DNA of 64,000 nt from Alphaproteobacteria bacterium (GTDB lineage Bacteria > Pseudomonadota > Alphaproteobacteria > JANQMY01): contig JANQPL010000005.1 of the NCBI GenBank assembly GCA_028289425.1, forward strand, positions 1 through 64,000, written 5' to 3'. Numbering within the stretch: the stretch's first letter is position 1; the number at the start of each line of letters is the position of its first letter. Of the stretch, positions 25,265 to 34,419 are shown one piece after another. The notes beneath the pieces are model-generated. The model was given only the letters and a program-made list of their open reading frames with translations. It had not been told where the DNA came from and searched no databases. The position numbers and the translations under genes were made by a program.

Positions 25265-26173
25265 ATGGGTGAGATGATCGAAGTTTGCCGCTCCAGCGTG
25301 CAGACTTGGGAATGCGATGTGATGGGTCACATGAACGTTCAGTTCTACGTGGCCCACGCCACGTCAGGTGTGGCGGCGATGGGTAATGTCATCGGATTGG
25401 GGCCAAGCAAACTGCGCGATCAAGGACTGCGCTTGCGGGCAATCAACCACCACATCCGGTTTTTGCGCGAAATGCGGCCCGGGGCGCCGTTTTACGCAAT
25501 GGGTGGGCTTACGGCGGCAACACACAACAAACTGCGCTTCCTTGTCGAGATACGGAACACCGTTTCCGACGATGTCATGGCGACCCTCTCCGGAGACGCT
25601 GTCCTTTCCAACCCGTCGGGAACGGCGCTGACCAACTTTCCCGGTGAGGCGATCGAAAAAGCTGCAGCCCTTTTGGTCGATCTTCCAACGCATGCGGCGC
25701 CACGCGGTTTGTCCTTAGCGAAGGAGCCCAAGGCTCTGAAGATCGGTGACAGCAAAGCGCAGCAGCTCATCCCAATCTATCAGGCCATGGTCAAGGACGC
25801 CGATTGCGATGCGGACGGCTACATGATGAACCGTCTTTACATCGGCCACATCTCAGATGGCATTCCCAACATGCTCGCGGCAACACGTGGCGAAGACCGG
25901 TCTAGTATGGGCAATGTAGGCGGCGCCGCCTTGGAATACCGGACGTACTACACCAAACGCCCTCAGGCCGGCGATATTATCGCCGTGCGCAGCGGGCTCA
26001 TAGGCATCAGCGAAAAGGCCTATACTTGGGGTCATTGGATGTTTGATTTGGAATCCGGCGAAACCATCGCCACCGCCGAAGCCGTCGCCATTTCCATGGA
26101 CCTTGAGGTGCGCAAAGCAATCCCAATTCCTGATGACCTTCGGATGAAACTCAAAAAGCTGCTCATTGAGTGA
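25265..26173 (+). CDS. Double-hotdog acyl-CoA thioesterase family protein
   Basis: A 302-residue protein with two hotdog units. The first resembles 4-hydroxybenzoyl-CoA thioesterases (TWECDVMGHMNVQFYV, then LRAINHHIRFLREMRPG). The second starts at about residue 165 (DADGYMMNRLYIGHISDG) and ends in TAEAVAISMDLE. The Asp/His positions of the first unit are those used for thioester hydrolysis in that family. It is transcribed with the crotonase upstream. The natural acyl group is not predictable. Confidence 0.85.
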   Translation: MGEMIEVCRSSVQTWECDVMGHMNVQFYVAHATSGVAAMGNVIGLGPSKLRDQGLRLRAINHHIRFLREMRPGAPFYAMGGLTAATHNKLRFLVEIRNTVSDDVMATLSGDAVLSNPSGTALTNFPGEAIEKAAALLVDLPTHAAPRGLSLAKEPKALKIGDSKAQQLIPIYQAMVKDADCDADGYMMNRLYIGHISDGIPNMLAATRGEDRSSMGNVGGAALEYRTYYTKRPQAGDIIAVRSGLIGISEKAYTWGHWMFDLESGETIATAEAVAISMDLEVRKAIPIPDDLRMKLKKLLIE

Positions 26174-26219
26174 CGCGCATTTTAATGCCCGCTTATGTGG
26201 GGGCCTTGTCGGTATTCGG

Positions 26220-26669
26220 CTACTGCACCACGGTGACGTCGGCGATAGTGGCCAGCGTGTTATCTCCGCAGCCGACAATCACAGCGCGGTACTCCGTAAT
26301 CGGACTTTCTACAGCGTAAGATACGGCGACGGTGGTGATCACCTGGGCGACCATGCCGTCAGGCGGCGTTGTGGACACTTTCAAGCGTTGGGCCGGTGGC
26401 TGCCGGCGGTCAAGCGCGCCCATCGTCCATGTGATCTCATACCCCGGTGTGGGCAGAACCACTTCGCCGGTCACATGCAGGGTGGGCTTGGCGTCGGGAC
26501 CCGGCATTTTGTCGACCCAGGCCTGCCAATTCCCACTTTCTATGACGGCGCAGTCAGCCGAAGGTGTCATAGCGCCTGCAGGGGTCGCCTGGGCGAGAAG
26601 CGCGTCATCGGCCCCGTCGGAACAGGCGGCCAAACACACAAAAGCCCATAAAAGGTACCATTTTTTCAT
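26220..26669 (-). CDS. Small putative lipoprotein
   Basis: A 149-residue protein beginning MKKWYLLWAFVCLAAC, a clear signal peptide with lipobox (Cys16 lipidated), with GGGGGAGAG before the ATG at 26669. The mature part has two further Cys (about residues 40 and 132) that may pair, and looks beta-rich. I recognise no family. It is co-directional with the desaturase-like gene 58 bases upstream and may be read with it. Confidence 0.78.
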   Translation of the reverse strand: MKKWYLLWAFVCLAACSDGADDALLAQATPAGAMTPSADCAVIESGNWQAWVDKMPGPDAKPTLHVTGEVVLPTPGYEITWTMGALDRRQPPAQRLKVSTTPPDGMVAQVITTVAVSYAVESPITEYRAVIVGCGDNTLATIADVTVVQ

Positions 26670-26727
26670 GCACTCTCCCCCACGCGATCGACCTTCGGGA
26701 GAGAGCATATCAAAACAGATGGGCCGA

Positions 26728-27585
26728 TCAATGTCCGGCTAGAGGCGCTACTTTTGTGTCCCCTTCTGCATGGACTGCATTTGGCTCCGTCTCCACACTG
26801 ATCAGTGGCCAAAACAATTGCTCGCCAATACTGGTTTCCGGCAGGTTCTCGACGCCCATTTTCTCCGGATACTGACGGGTGATTTTGGCGGTGCCGAACA
26901 GCACGTCCCAGAAGAACAGAAGATTGCCGAAGTTACCTTTGTAATTGGTAGCGCCATCACTAGCATGTTTGCCATGATGGGCGCCATGGGTTGCCGGCGT
27001 GGAAATGGTACGTTCCACAATCCACATGACAGGCGACAACCATTTAATCTTGTAGAGCGGCGCATCCCAGCGCACATCCGAATGGGCGGCGATAATAACG
27101 GTCATCTTGACCACCACGTAACAGGCATAAGCCCAGCCCAGACCGAGATAGATGAGCGCGCCGGAAAGCCACAAGCCAGGCATCATCAAGTAGTAGAAGA
27201 AGTTGTTGCGATATACGACGCGTACGGACAGGTACTCCGCGTTGTGATGGGGCCGGTGCAGCTTGTAGAGCCATGGGATCGTATGTGAGGCCCGGTGCCA
27301 CCAATATTGGGTCATATCGTCAAAGACGAGTAACAGAGCAATTTGGGCGACAAAAGGCAGCGCGATCAGCGCGTTTTCCGCATTGGGAAGAAGGAAAGCC
27401 GCAAGCAATCCACCGGCGATGAGCACGAAGGGCTGGGTGACCACGGCCAGCATGCTGCCGCTCAGGATTTCGACGATGGCATCGTCGCGTGTTTGCCCCG
27501 GCTTGTTAAAGAAACGGGTGAACAGGATTTCGAGCAGGACGAATGCAGCAAAAATGCCTGTGACGACGATAATTTCGGGCTTCAT
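26728..27585 (-). CDS. Sterol desaturase / fatty acid hydroxylase superfamily membrane protein
   Basis: A 285-residue di-iron membrane enzyme. The histidine clusters are present: HRASH, HRPHHN and HGAHHGKH, between four or more transmembrane helices. The first helix begins immediately (EIIVVTGIFAAFVLLEILF). Such enzymes hydroxylate or desaturate lipid chains or sterol-like rings using O2. The start is ATG 27585 with GGAGAAGAG upstream. It follows a TetR and a PhyH-like dioxygenase in the same direction, suggesting a lipid or isoprenoid modification set. Confidence 0.92.
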   Translation of the reverse strand: MKPEIIVVTGIFAAFVLLEILFTRFFNKPGQTRDDAIVEILSGSMLAVVTQPFVLIAGGLLAAFLLPNAENALIALPFVAQIALLLVFDDMTQYWWHRASHTIPWLYKLHRPHHNAEYLSVRVVYRNNFFYYLMMPGLWLSGALIYLGLGWAYACYVVVKMTVIIAAHSDVRWDAPLYKIKWLSPVMWIVERTISTPATHGAHHGKHASDGATNYKGNFGNLLFFWDVLFGTAKITRQYPEKMGVENLPETSIGEQLFWPLISVETEPNAVHAEGDTKVAPLAGH

Positions 27586-27693
27586 GGGCTCTTCTCCGTG
27601 TCGGTCGCCGAGGCGACAGGTCAAGGATGAGCCCCGTGATACGGGAAGCGCCCGGCCCAGAATGCCAATTATTTAGCATTTGCTGTCTTTTTC

Positions 27694-28296
27694 TCAGGAC
27701 GGTTTTGGCGGACCGTCAAACCGCTGGAGATAGCGCCCGAGCGTCTCCTCGCATGCCTTCTGGGCCTGAGCCATGGCTTTCTGCCCCACGAACTGGCGGG
27801 CCACGCCCACACCCAACCCGTCGATAAAAGCCAGCAAAGCCGCCGTTTCCCCGTCCAGATCGGCTTTGTTCACAATTGGCGCCAACAGGGACCGCAGCGC
27901 CCCCATCCATTCGTCGTAACGACGCTCATTTTCCGCCGTAAGCTCGGGGTCATCCATAGAGGCGCTCCAAAAGGCGAGCCAAACCCGCCACTCTTTCAGG
28001 CGCACCTCATCCAGCGGCAGCGATTCAAGAAGAACATCGCGCAGGCGCGCAGGCGCATCACCCTCAAGGGCAGCCGCCTCCATGCGTTCGCCTGCATTGG
28101 CGTGGACCGCACGCAACGTGTCGCGCAACAGCGCATTCCGATTGGGAAAATAGTGGGTGAGCGATCCGGTGGTGCAGCCCGATTGCTGCGCCACACGTCG
28201 CAAGGTTGCCGACGACAAGCCTTCCGCCGCAATCACTTCAATGCTGGCGTCGATAAACTCTTCGCGTTTTTCCTCAGCATTAACAGCCCTGGGCAT
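27694..28296 (-). CDS. TetR family regulator, BetI-like C-terminal domain
   Basis: A 200-residue regulator with an N-terminal helix-turn-helix (ATLRRVAQQSGCTTGSLTHYFPNRNALLRD) and a C-terminal domain of the BetI-like kind (WRVWLAFWSASMDDPEL). It starts 3 bases beyond the stop of the PhyH-like gene, so it is co-transcribed with it. The paired palindromes at 29185-29211 ahead of that operon are its probable operators. Confidence 0.92.
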   Translation of the reverse strand: MPRAVNAEEKREEFIDASIEVIAAEGLSSATLRRVAQQSGCTTGSLTHYFPNRNALLRDTLRAVHANAGERMEAAALEGDAPARLRDVLLESLPLDEVRLKEWRVWLAFWSASMDDPELTAENERRYDEWMGALRSLLAPIVNKADLDGETAALLAFIDGLGVGVARQFVGQKAMAQAQKACEETLGRYLQRFDGPPKPS

Positions 28297-28299
28297 GTT

Positions 28300-29157
28300 T
28301 CAGACAGCCCCATTCTCAAGGACGCGCCGCGGATCGCCGTTTTCATAAAGGCCGACTATGCCGCCGCCCAACGCCGTGCCGTCATAGGCCGAGTACCCTA
28401 ACACATTTTGTAAGCGTCTCGGCAGGGTACGGACGGTTTCGATCGGCACGTTCAAGTAGCTGTTTTCCACAGGGCGCAGCCAGCCGGCACAATAGGAAAT
28501 GGACAAAGCCCGCCGCCGCGCCTTACTGTTATTGGCGCCGCCGCCATGAATCACATCGCCGCGGAACAAGACCGCATCGCCCGCCGACATAACGGCACGG
28601 GCATACTCGTCGGGCGCCGGTGTTCGGCCGCGATCCCAAGTCCAACTGTTCGGCGCCACATGGGTTGCACCGTTTTCCAGCGTCATGTCGTCAAGGGCAA
28701 AAATCGCATTGACCAGCAAAGGCGTATCGCCAATGGGAACCTGGATCCAGGAATCCGTATCGCGGTGTGGAAACTGGGCGGGTTCTCCCGGCTGTATTTG
28801 GATGAGTTCACCGGCGTTCAGTCGCGCTGGACCGATCAGGCGTTCCGCCCAATCAAGCAACGCGTCCTGCCCGATAAGGTCACGGGTGGCGGGAACCTTC
28901 TCAACCAAGCCATGCAAGCGCAACGTCTTGTGACCCAGAAACTGATCGTACAAGGATGAACCGGTATCGGCCTGGGCCTGGTCACGGTGAGACACCAAAT
29001 AGGCATCGAACTCGCTGTTGAGGCGGTCGACCTGGGAAGGGGACAATGCCTTGCGCAGGATGACGCCACCCGTGGTGCGCACGGTCTTGTCAATGGCCGC
29101 CCAATCGTAAGGTGCTGAGAAGACGGGCAAATTTTGAACTTTGGCGGTCACAGTCAT
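28300..29157 (-). CDS. Phytanoyl-CoA dioxygenase (PhyH) family protein
   Basis: A 285-residue Fe(II)/2-oxoglutarate-type dioxygenase. The metal motif is His-x-Asp in FPHRDTDSW near residue 148 with the distal His in DVIHGGGANN near 216, and an Arg in KARRRALSISY that could bind 2-oxoglutarate. The ATG at 29157 has AGAGG upstream. The family hydroxylates acyl-CoA esters or secondary metabolites; the substrate here is open. It shares a promoter region with a divergent small membrane protein and a transcript with TetR. Confidence 0.9.
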   Translation of the reverse strand: MTVTAKVQNLPVFSAPYDWAAIDKTVRTTGGVILRKALSPSQVDRLNSEFDAYLVSHRDQAQADTGSSLYDQFLGHKTLRLHGLVEKVPATRDLIGQDALLDWAERLIGPARLNAGELIQIQPGEPAQFPHRDTDSWIQVPIGDTPLLVNAIFALDDMTLENGATHVAPNSWTWDRGRTPAPDEYARAVMSAGDAVLFRGDVIHGGGANNSKARRRALSISYCAGWLRPVENSYLNVPIETVRTLPRRLQNVLGYSAYDGTALGGGIVGLYENGDPRRVLENGAV

Positions 29158-29184
29158 AGGCCTCTTTCCCTCTTGTGATAGTAC

Positions 29185-29211
29185 ATAACAATTGTTATAT
29201 AACATATGTTA
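29185..29211. promoter_or_regulatory. Two adjacent palindromic operators
   Basis: ATAACAATTGTTAT (29185-29198) and TAACATATGTTA (29200-29211) are perfect palindromes that share the frame TAAC-N4-GTTA, with centres 14 bases apart. They sit between the divergent PhyH-like gene (start 29157) and membrane-protein gene (start 29236). The obvious ligand is the TetR encoded at 27694-28296. Confidence 0.7.
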
Positions 29212-29235
29212 CACAGAAATCAAGGGGAAGATGTC

Positions 29236-29679
29236 ATGTCGCGTCTGTTGAAGTTTTCTCTCACCACCACCGATATCGCCTTCCTTACCTATTGGACCTT
29301 GGCGGCGTTGCTGGAATTGGGCGCGATCCACATCCCCAAGGAAATGATGTATGCGGATTATGATAACCCGCGGGTAGCGGCGTGGAACTGGTCGTTCTTT
29401 CCGCTGGATATCATCTTTTCCATCGTGGGATTGGCAGCGGTGCGCGCCGCGCGGCGCGGCGATCCCATCTGGCGGCCGCTTGCGATCATTTCCCTCGTCC
29501 TCACCATGACGGCGGGCGGCATGGCAGTTGCCTATTGGACCATCATGGGCGAGTTCTTTCCGGGCTGGTTTATCGCCAACCTAATCCTGCTGGTGTGGCC
29601 GATGTTCTTCTTGCCGTCGCTGGTTCGCGGAATGGCCGGGCAAGCAAGCGCACTTAATGGGACGCCGCAGGCGGCCTAA
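29236..29679 (+). CDS. Four-helix membrane protein, DUF5360-like
   Basis: A 147-residue integral membrane protein with four predicted helices. The segment YADYDNPRVAAWNWSFFPLDI resembles the YvaD/DUF5360 family as I remember it. The start ATG at 29236 has AGGGGAAG upstream; an in-frame ATG at 29206 overlaps the operator and is unlikely. It diverges from the PhyH-like operon under shared palindromes. Its 3' end overlaps the convergent TPR gene by 26 bases. The function is unknown. Confidence 0.72.
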   Translation: MSRLLKFSLTTTDIAFLTYWTLAALLELGAIHIPKEMMYADYDNPRVAAWNWSFFPLDIIFSIVGLAAVRAARRGDPIWRPLAIISLVLTMTAGGMAVAYWTIMGEFFPGWFIANLILLVWPMFFLPSLVRGMAGQASALNGTPQAA

Positions 29680-30514
29680 TGTCGTCCAAGTTTAGGCTAT
29701 TGTAGTTACCCACCACGTCCAGCAGCGTTTGCCGGTCGTCGCCACCCATCAAGTCCAGCACATGACCACCGCGTTCCTTGATCGTCCGGTCGTACGTAAA
29801 GGGCGGCTCTATTGATCTGGTTACGGATAAAGCCTCTTCTGCTCGGTCCCGATACTTATTACGCCGGGTTTCCAACAGTGTCAGGCCGTATTGTACATGC
29901 AGAATGACATTGTCGGGATCAAGCTCTAAAGCGCGCTCAAAATGTTCCATACCCTTTGACCGGCGCGCGCCGTAAATCAGATTGGTGAACCCGATGGGGT
30001 CGCGGCGCACCAGTTCCATATGCCAGCCGCCGGAAATAGCATGGGCCCAGGGATTGTCCGGCTCCAATTCAAGCGCCCTATCGATATGCCGGCGGGTTTC
30101 GCTGACAAGCCCTTCGAATTGCGAGGCAACCGCGCCTTGCGCTTTGCCCCGATGCCCCAGCGCCACAACGAGCTGCAGATGTCCCTCCACATAGGTCTCG
30201 TCGACAGCAAGCGCTTGGCGCGCGAGGGCTTCGGCCTGGTCCACAAAGCCAAGGCGTTTATCGCGTGGGGCGGTGGACGTGGCGTGCGCAAGCAAGGCAC
30301 GCGCCGCCAATGCAAGCCCCGGCGCCGTGCCCAACTCCTCTGCCGCCGCCGCCGCCACCACATAATCGCCCCGGGCGTAGAGCGCTTCTGCATGTTCGAA
30401 AACGGCGACCGGCGGCATGGGAACGTCCGCACGGGCTGCCCCACCCCACACGGCAGCCGTCGCGCAAACGATCAAAAACCAAATATGGAAGAATTCTATC
30501 CTGCTTGCCTGCAC
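29654..30514 (-). CDS. Secreted TPR-repeat protein
   Basis: A 286-residue protein with a signal peptide (cleavage near AARADV), then helical repeats typical of TPRs, clearest in HIDRALELEPDNPWAHAISG and HFERALELDPDNVILHVQYG. It would act in the periplasm as a protein-binding scaffold. It starts 13 bases after the LysRS stop, so the two may share a transcript. Its 3' end overlaps the convergent small membrane-protein gene by 26 bases. Confidence 0.85.
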   Translation of the reverse strand: MQASRIEFFHIWFLIVCATAAVWGGAARADVPMPPVAVFEHAEALYARGDYVVAAAAAEELGTAPGLALAARALLAHATSTAPRDKRLGFVDQAEALARQALAVDETYVEGHLQLVVALGHRGKAQGAVASQFEGLVSETRRHIDRALELEPDNPWAHAISGGWHMELVRRDPIGFTNLIYGARRSKGMEHFERALELDPDNVILHVQYGLTLLETRRNKYRDRAEEALSVTRSIEPPFTYDRTIKERGGHVLDLMGGDDRQTLLDVVGNYNSLNLDDIRPPAASH

Positions 30515-30527
30515 AATCAGATCTCAA

Positions 30528-32117
30528 TTATCCGCTTGCGGACAAACCATCGGACGAAAGCGCTTGCTCGATCAGCGCCACTGTTTGACCGACCCCGTAG
30601 ATTGCGATGAACGACCCGAAGCGGGGCCCCTGCTCTTGACCGAGTAGCACCTCGTAAATTGCCTTGAACCAATTGCGCAATGGATCGAAGCTATGGTCTT
30701 TGCCGACGGCATAGACAATTGATTGCAAATCCTCCGCGCTTTTCGCATCTGATGCGCCCAGCCGGACCTTCAGATCATTAAGTGCAGCGCGTTCCTGGTC
30801 CGAAGGCGCCCGGTACTTTTTATTCGGCCTAATAAAGTCGTGATAGTAGTTCACGGCATAGCCCACCATGGTGTCGAGCCAATCATGCACTTTCGGGTCC
30901 GCATGGGGATCATATTGCTTGATGAATCCCCACAACACGTCTTTATCTTCCGAATTGCTGGCGCTCACCAGATTGAGCAGCAGGGAAAAGCTGATGCGCA
31001 CATCATGGGCTGGCGGCTGGCCACGATGAATGTGCCATACCGGGTTTTCGAGCCGGTCGGCCGCGTCCTGTTCCGGGAACTTATCCAAGAAAGTGGCGTA
31101 CTCATCGACCGCTTTGGGGATCACGTCGAAGTAAAGCCGCTTCGCCGTTTTGGGCTTTTGAAACATATATAGTGACAAGGTTTCCGGCGCCGCATACCGC
31201 AGCCAACTGTCCACCGTGATCGCTTCGTTGCCCTTGGACTTTGAAATCTTGGCGCCGGTTTCATCCAAGAACAGCTCGTAGCTGAGGCCCGCCGGGGCGC
31301 GCCCGCCCACCGCTTTCACGATCTTCGACGACAGACTGACGGACTCCGACAAATCCTTGCCGGCCATCTCGTAATCGACATCCAGCGCCAACCAGCGCAT
31401 GGCCCAATCGGCTTTCCATTGCATTTTGCAATGGCCGCCGGTAACCGGCGTTTCGAACTTGGAGCCGTCTTCATCCTGGAAGACCAGCGTGCCCGTGTCC
31501 ACATTCTTTTCCACCACGGGCACCTGCAGCACTTTGCCCGACTTGGGCGAGATTGGCAGGAACGGGCTGTAAGTCGCCTGGCGTTCCGCGCCCAAGGTCG
31601 GCAGGATGATGTTCATAATGTCATCGTAATGACGAAGCATGGCCTGCAGCGTCTCGTCGAAGCGACCGTTCTTGTAGCATTCGGTCGAACTGAGGAACTC
31701 GTATTCAAAACCGAATTCATCCAAAAAACTACGCAGCCTCGCATTATTGTGATGAGCAAAGCTTTCATGAGTGCCGAAGGGGTCGGGAATCTGCGTGAGC
31801 GGCATTTCCAGATGCTGCTCGATCATGTCCGCGTTTGGCACATTGCCCGGTACTTTGCGAAGTCCGTCCATGTCGTCTGAAAACGCAAACAACTTGGTGG
31901 GCTGACCGGTGAGCGTTTCGTACGCACGGCGCACCATAGTGGTGCGCGCCACCTCGCCGAAGGTGCCGATATGAGGCAGCCCGCTGGGGCCATAGCCCGT
32001 TTCGAAAAGCACGTAGCCCTTGGCCGGCATCTCACCGCGCAGCCGTTTTTGCAAGCGCCGGGCTTCGTCAAAGGGCCAGGCTTTTGCGTTTTCGGCGAGT
32101 TGTGGTGGCGTCGACAT
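30528..32117 (-). CDS. lysK: Lysine--tRNA ligase, class I
   Basis: A 529-residue class I LysRS, the form used by archaea and most alphaproteobacteria in place of class II LysS. The nucleotide-binding HIGH-type motif is PHIGTFGE near residue 48, and the KMSKS loop is KISKSKGN near 292. The C-terminal helical domain is of full length. It charges tRNA-Lys in the cytoplasm. This gene is the strongest taxonomic clue in the window. It is transcribed leftward, 188 bases downstream of the crotonase operon. Confidence 0.97.
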   Translation of the reverse strand: MSTPPQLAENAKAWPFDEARRLQKRLRGEMPAKGYVLFETGYGPSGLPHIGTFGEVARTTMVRRAYETLTGQPTKLFAFSDDMDGLRKVPGNVPNADMIEQHLEMPLTQIPDPFGTHESFAHHNNARLRSFLDEFGFEYEFLSSTECYKNGRFDETLQAMLRHYDDIMNIILPTLGAERQATYSPFLPISPKSGKVLQVPVVEKNVDTGTLVFQDEDGSKFETPVTGGHCKMQWKADWAMRWLALDVDYEMAGKDLSESVSLSSKIVKAVGGRAPAGLSYELFLDETGAKISKSKGNEAITVDSWLRYAAPETLSLYMFQKPKTAKRLYFDVIPKAVDEYATFLDKFPEQDAADRLENPVWHIHRGQPPAHDVRISFSLLLNLVSASNSEDKDVLWGFIKQYDPHADPKVHDWLDTMVGYAVNYYHDFIRPNKKYRAPSDQERAALNDLKVRLGASDAKSAEDLQSIVYAVGKDHSFDPLRNWFKAIYEVLLGQEQGPRFGSFIAIYGVGQTVALIEQALSSDGLSASG

Positions 32118-32305
32118 GGCGGTCCAGTGTGATTCGTTTCGTCAGGTAAATTGGGCCGCAACCTATGGTCTTGGCAAGAGGAGGTCAATGCGATCGGTGA
32201 GGCCACTTTCTTGCCGATCCACGCAAAAGTGATCGCCCGCCCTAAGTTTGTTTGCGGAGTTCTTTCAGTTTTCGAGTTTCGGTCCGATCGCAACCATCAC
32301 CCGGC

Positions 32306-33193
32306 TTAAGACCGGTCCCCGCCCAACCGGCCGTCTGGTTCCGCCACATGCGCAAGCCCATCGCCGAAGGGAGCGTCTCGGCGCTTCAGCGCTTCGCGCA
32401 CCCCATGCTCACGGCTGCTTTTCACCCATTCCCGCACGGCTGGCGCGCGATGGGCCCGGGCGTCGTTTTCCGCAGCTATTCGTTGAAGAACCTGAGCGCC
32501 CATCAATTCCATCGCTAGGTTTGTGATGCGCTTGTTGGCAGCCAACAAATCGGGATCGATCAATGCGAGCCGATCAGCAATACCTTCGACTTCGTCTTCC
32601 AGCTTGTCCATCGGAACAGACTTCATAGCAAGCCCGATTTTGGCGGCGTCCGCCCCGCTCACCGCATCGCCCGTCAATTGCAATCGTTTCGCCCATTGGG
32701 GGCCGCAATGATACATCCACAGATTATTGGGCAGGGCTCCCAATGCCCGCGCCGCCGGGAAACCAAACCGCGCATCGTCCGCCGCAACTACCATATCGCA
32801 GGCCATGGCGAGGTCGGTTCCACCGGCCAAACACGCGCCGTGCACTTGAGCGATGGACGGTTTATGCATTTCCCAAAGCGCTCGAATGCGCCGGTTGTTC
32901 CGTTCGATGAGCCATATGTCGTCATCATGGTTGCGGCCGGTGCGTTGCCCAGGTTCGGGTTTACGGCCCACGTCCGTTAGATCGTATCCGGAACAAAAGG
33001 ACGGCCCCTCCCCCCGCAAGATGACGCAATGGACACTTTGATCGTCGTCTGCAGACCACAGAGCATCTTCCAATTCTTCCAGCATCAGTTGGGTGATCGC
33101 ATTGTGCGATTTTGGCTTCACCAACGTGATGCGCGCGCGCCCGTCGGCGACTTCGTAACGAATGTCCTGATAGTCTTTTGTGCCGTCGATCAT
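32306..33193 (-). CDS. Crotonase (enoyl-CoA hydratase/isomerase) family protein
   Basis: A 295-residue crotonase with oxyanion segments SFCSGYDL and CLAGGTDLAM. As in the other crotonases here, the two catalytic Glu positions are replaced: GGTDLAM has Asp and GFPAARALG has Ala. The C-terminal part has a REHGVREALKRRDAPFGDG tail. It starts 3 bases after the amidohydrolase stop and is certainly in its operon, under the GntR-linked operator. A role on a CoA ester made by the divergent acyl-CoA synthetase is likely (inference). Confidence 0.92.
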   Translation of the reverse strand: MIDGTKDYQDIRYEVADGRARITLVKPKSHNAITQLMLEELEDALWSADDDQSVHCVILRGEGPSFCSGYDLTDVGRKPEPGQRTGRNHDDDIWLIERNNRRIRALWEMHKPSIAQVHGACLAGGTDLAMACDMVVAADDARFGFPAARALGALPNNLWMYHCGPQWAKRLQLTGDAVSGADAAKIGLAMKSVPMDKLEDEVEGIADRLALIDPDLLAANKRITNLAMELMGAQVLQRIAAENDARAHRAPAVREWVKSSREHGVREALKRRDAPFGDGLAHVAEPDGRLGGDRS

Positions 33194-33196
33194 TGC

Positions 33197-34384
33197 TTAC
33201 GCCCCTTTCAGTTCGTTAAGGTTTGCCGCATTGTCATGCAGGATCTTCGATTGCACGGCGACCGGGATGTCCTCGATTTCCTCCAGAATGTCTTTTGGAT
33301 GGGCAAGGCCCTCCATATGGGGCCAGTCAGAACCAACAATCACGCGATCGGGGCCCATATGGCCAATAATCTCGGCAATGTCGTCTTCCCAGAACGGATT
33401 GATCCAAACATGTTCTTTAAAACTGTCCGCCGGATCGTCGGTGTAATAGCCCGGTGTGCGTTCCTTACTTCTGTCAAAGGCGCGTAGAAGATCACCTAGG
33501 AATTCCGATCCATTCTCGACAGAGGCAATCCTAAGTTTCGGGAAGCGCTCGAACAATTTGTCAAAAACCAAGCTCGCCAGAAAGTCGTTGATATTCCTAG
33601 AGCGGTGAAAATTCGTCACGCTCGGCTTGGTTCCCATGCTGAGGACATCAATGTTTTTCGTGTCATATCCATTGCTGTCGTGGCGGGTTGCGCCAATATG
33701 GGTGACGACGGTGATGCCGGCCTCATTCACGCGCGACCAGAAGGGATCGAATTCCTTAGCGCCCGGATTGCGTGGTCCTTTGCGCGTATAGACGGTGCTT
33801 GGACGCATAACCAGAACACGCGCGCCTTTCTTGAGCACCTTATCGAGCTCCCGGCAGGCCCAATCTACATCGGCTAATGAGATATAGGGCGCCGCAAACA
33901 GACGGTTCTTGTAGTTGTAGCCCCAATCTTCGTCGAGCCATTGATTAAAGCCCTCGTACAACGTACAGACCGCGTCGACATCTTTCTTCAAAATCTCTTC
34001 GTACAGAATAGCGAGTGTGGGAAACAGCCAGATGGCCTCTAGCCCTTGCTCATCGAGCCGATGGAGCCTGGCCTCGCGGTCCATATATTCGGCCGGTAGC
34101 GGTTCGAGCGAGGATCGGATCAGTTCGGCGCTGGTCGCCCCGCTCGGATTACCGCGAAAAAGCTCTCTAAGCACCCCGGGTTTCGAAATGGGGTCGAAGG
34201 TTGGGTTTGTGAAGCGATCGATCTTGCCCGCGACGGCATGATACCGGCGGCCGTCTTCCATGGTGACCCATTGAACGCAGCGCGGCTGCATCGGCTTGGG
34301 CACATGGCGTATGAATGCGTCGTGGGATTCGTAATAATGATTGTCTGCATCGAAGAACAGACCGTCGAAATGCGCCAACATCAT
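33197..34384 (-). CDS. Amidohydrolase family protein (COG2159-like)
   Basis: A 395-residue TIM-barrel metal enzyme. The N-terminal metal site has the DADNHYYE form rather than HxH, as in the ACMSD/COG2159 branch; later positions include VVTHIGATRHD and a C-terminal GSDWPH with the catalytic Asp. Members hydrolyse C-N bonds or decarboxylate aromatic acids. The start is ambiguous between two adjacent ATGs (34384, 34381) next to GGGAGG. It leads a two-gene operon with a crotonase, and an operator-like palindrome lies 20 bases upstream. Confidence 0.9.
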   Translation of the reverse strand: MMLAHFDGLFFDADNHYYESHDAFIRHVPKPMQPRCVQWVTMEDGRRYHAVAGKIDRFTNPTFDPISKPGVLRELFRGNPSGATSAELIRSSLEPLPAEYMDREARLHRLDEQGLEAIWLFPTLAILYEEILKKDVDAVCTLYEGFNQWLDEDWGYNYKNRLFAAPYISLADVDWACRELDKVLKKGARVLVMRPSTVYTRKGPRNPGAKEFDPFWSRVNEAGITVVTHIGATRHDSNGYDTKNIDVLSMGTKPSVTNFHRSRNINDFLASLVFDKLFERFPKLRIASVENGSEFLGDLLRAFDRSKERTPGYYTDDPADSFKEHVWINPFWEDDIAEIIGHMGPDRVIVGSDWPHMEGLAHPKDILEEIEDIPVAVQSKILHDNAANLNELKGA

Positions 34385-34403
34385 CCTCCCATCTTGTTGT
34401 CGT

Positions 34404-34419
34404 AATTCGTATCATAGTT
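34404..34419 (-). promoter_or_regulatory. Candidate GntR operator before the amidohydrolase operon
   Basis: On the minus strand this reads AACTATGATACGAATT. It matches the site at 35213-35228 in its first 11 bases and 14 of 16 overall. It lies between the GntR stop and the amidohydrolase start. Confidence 0.6.
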
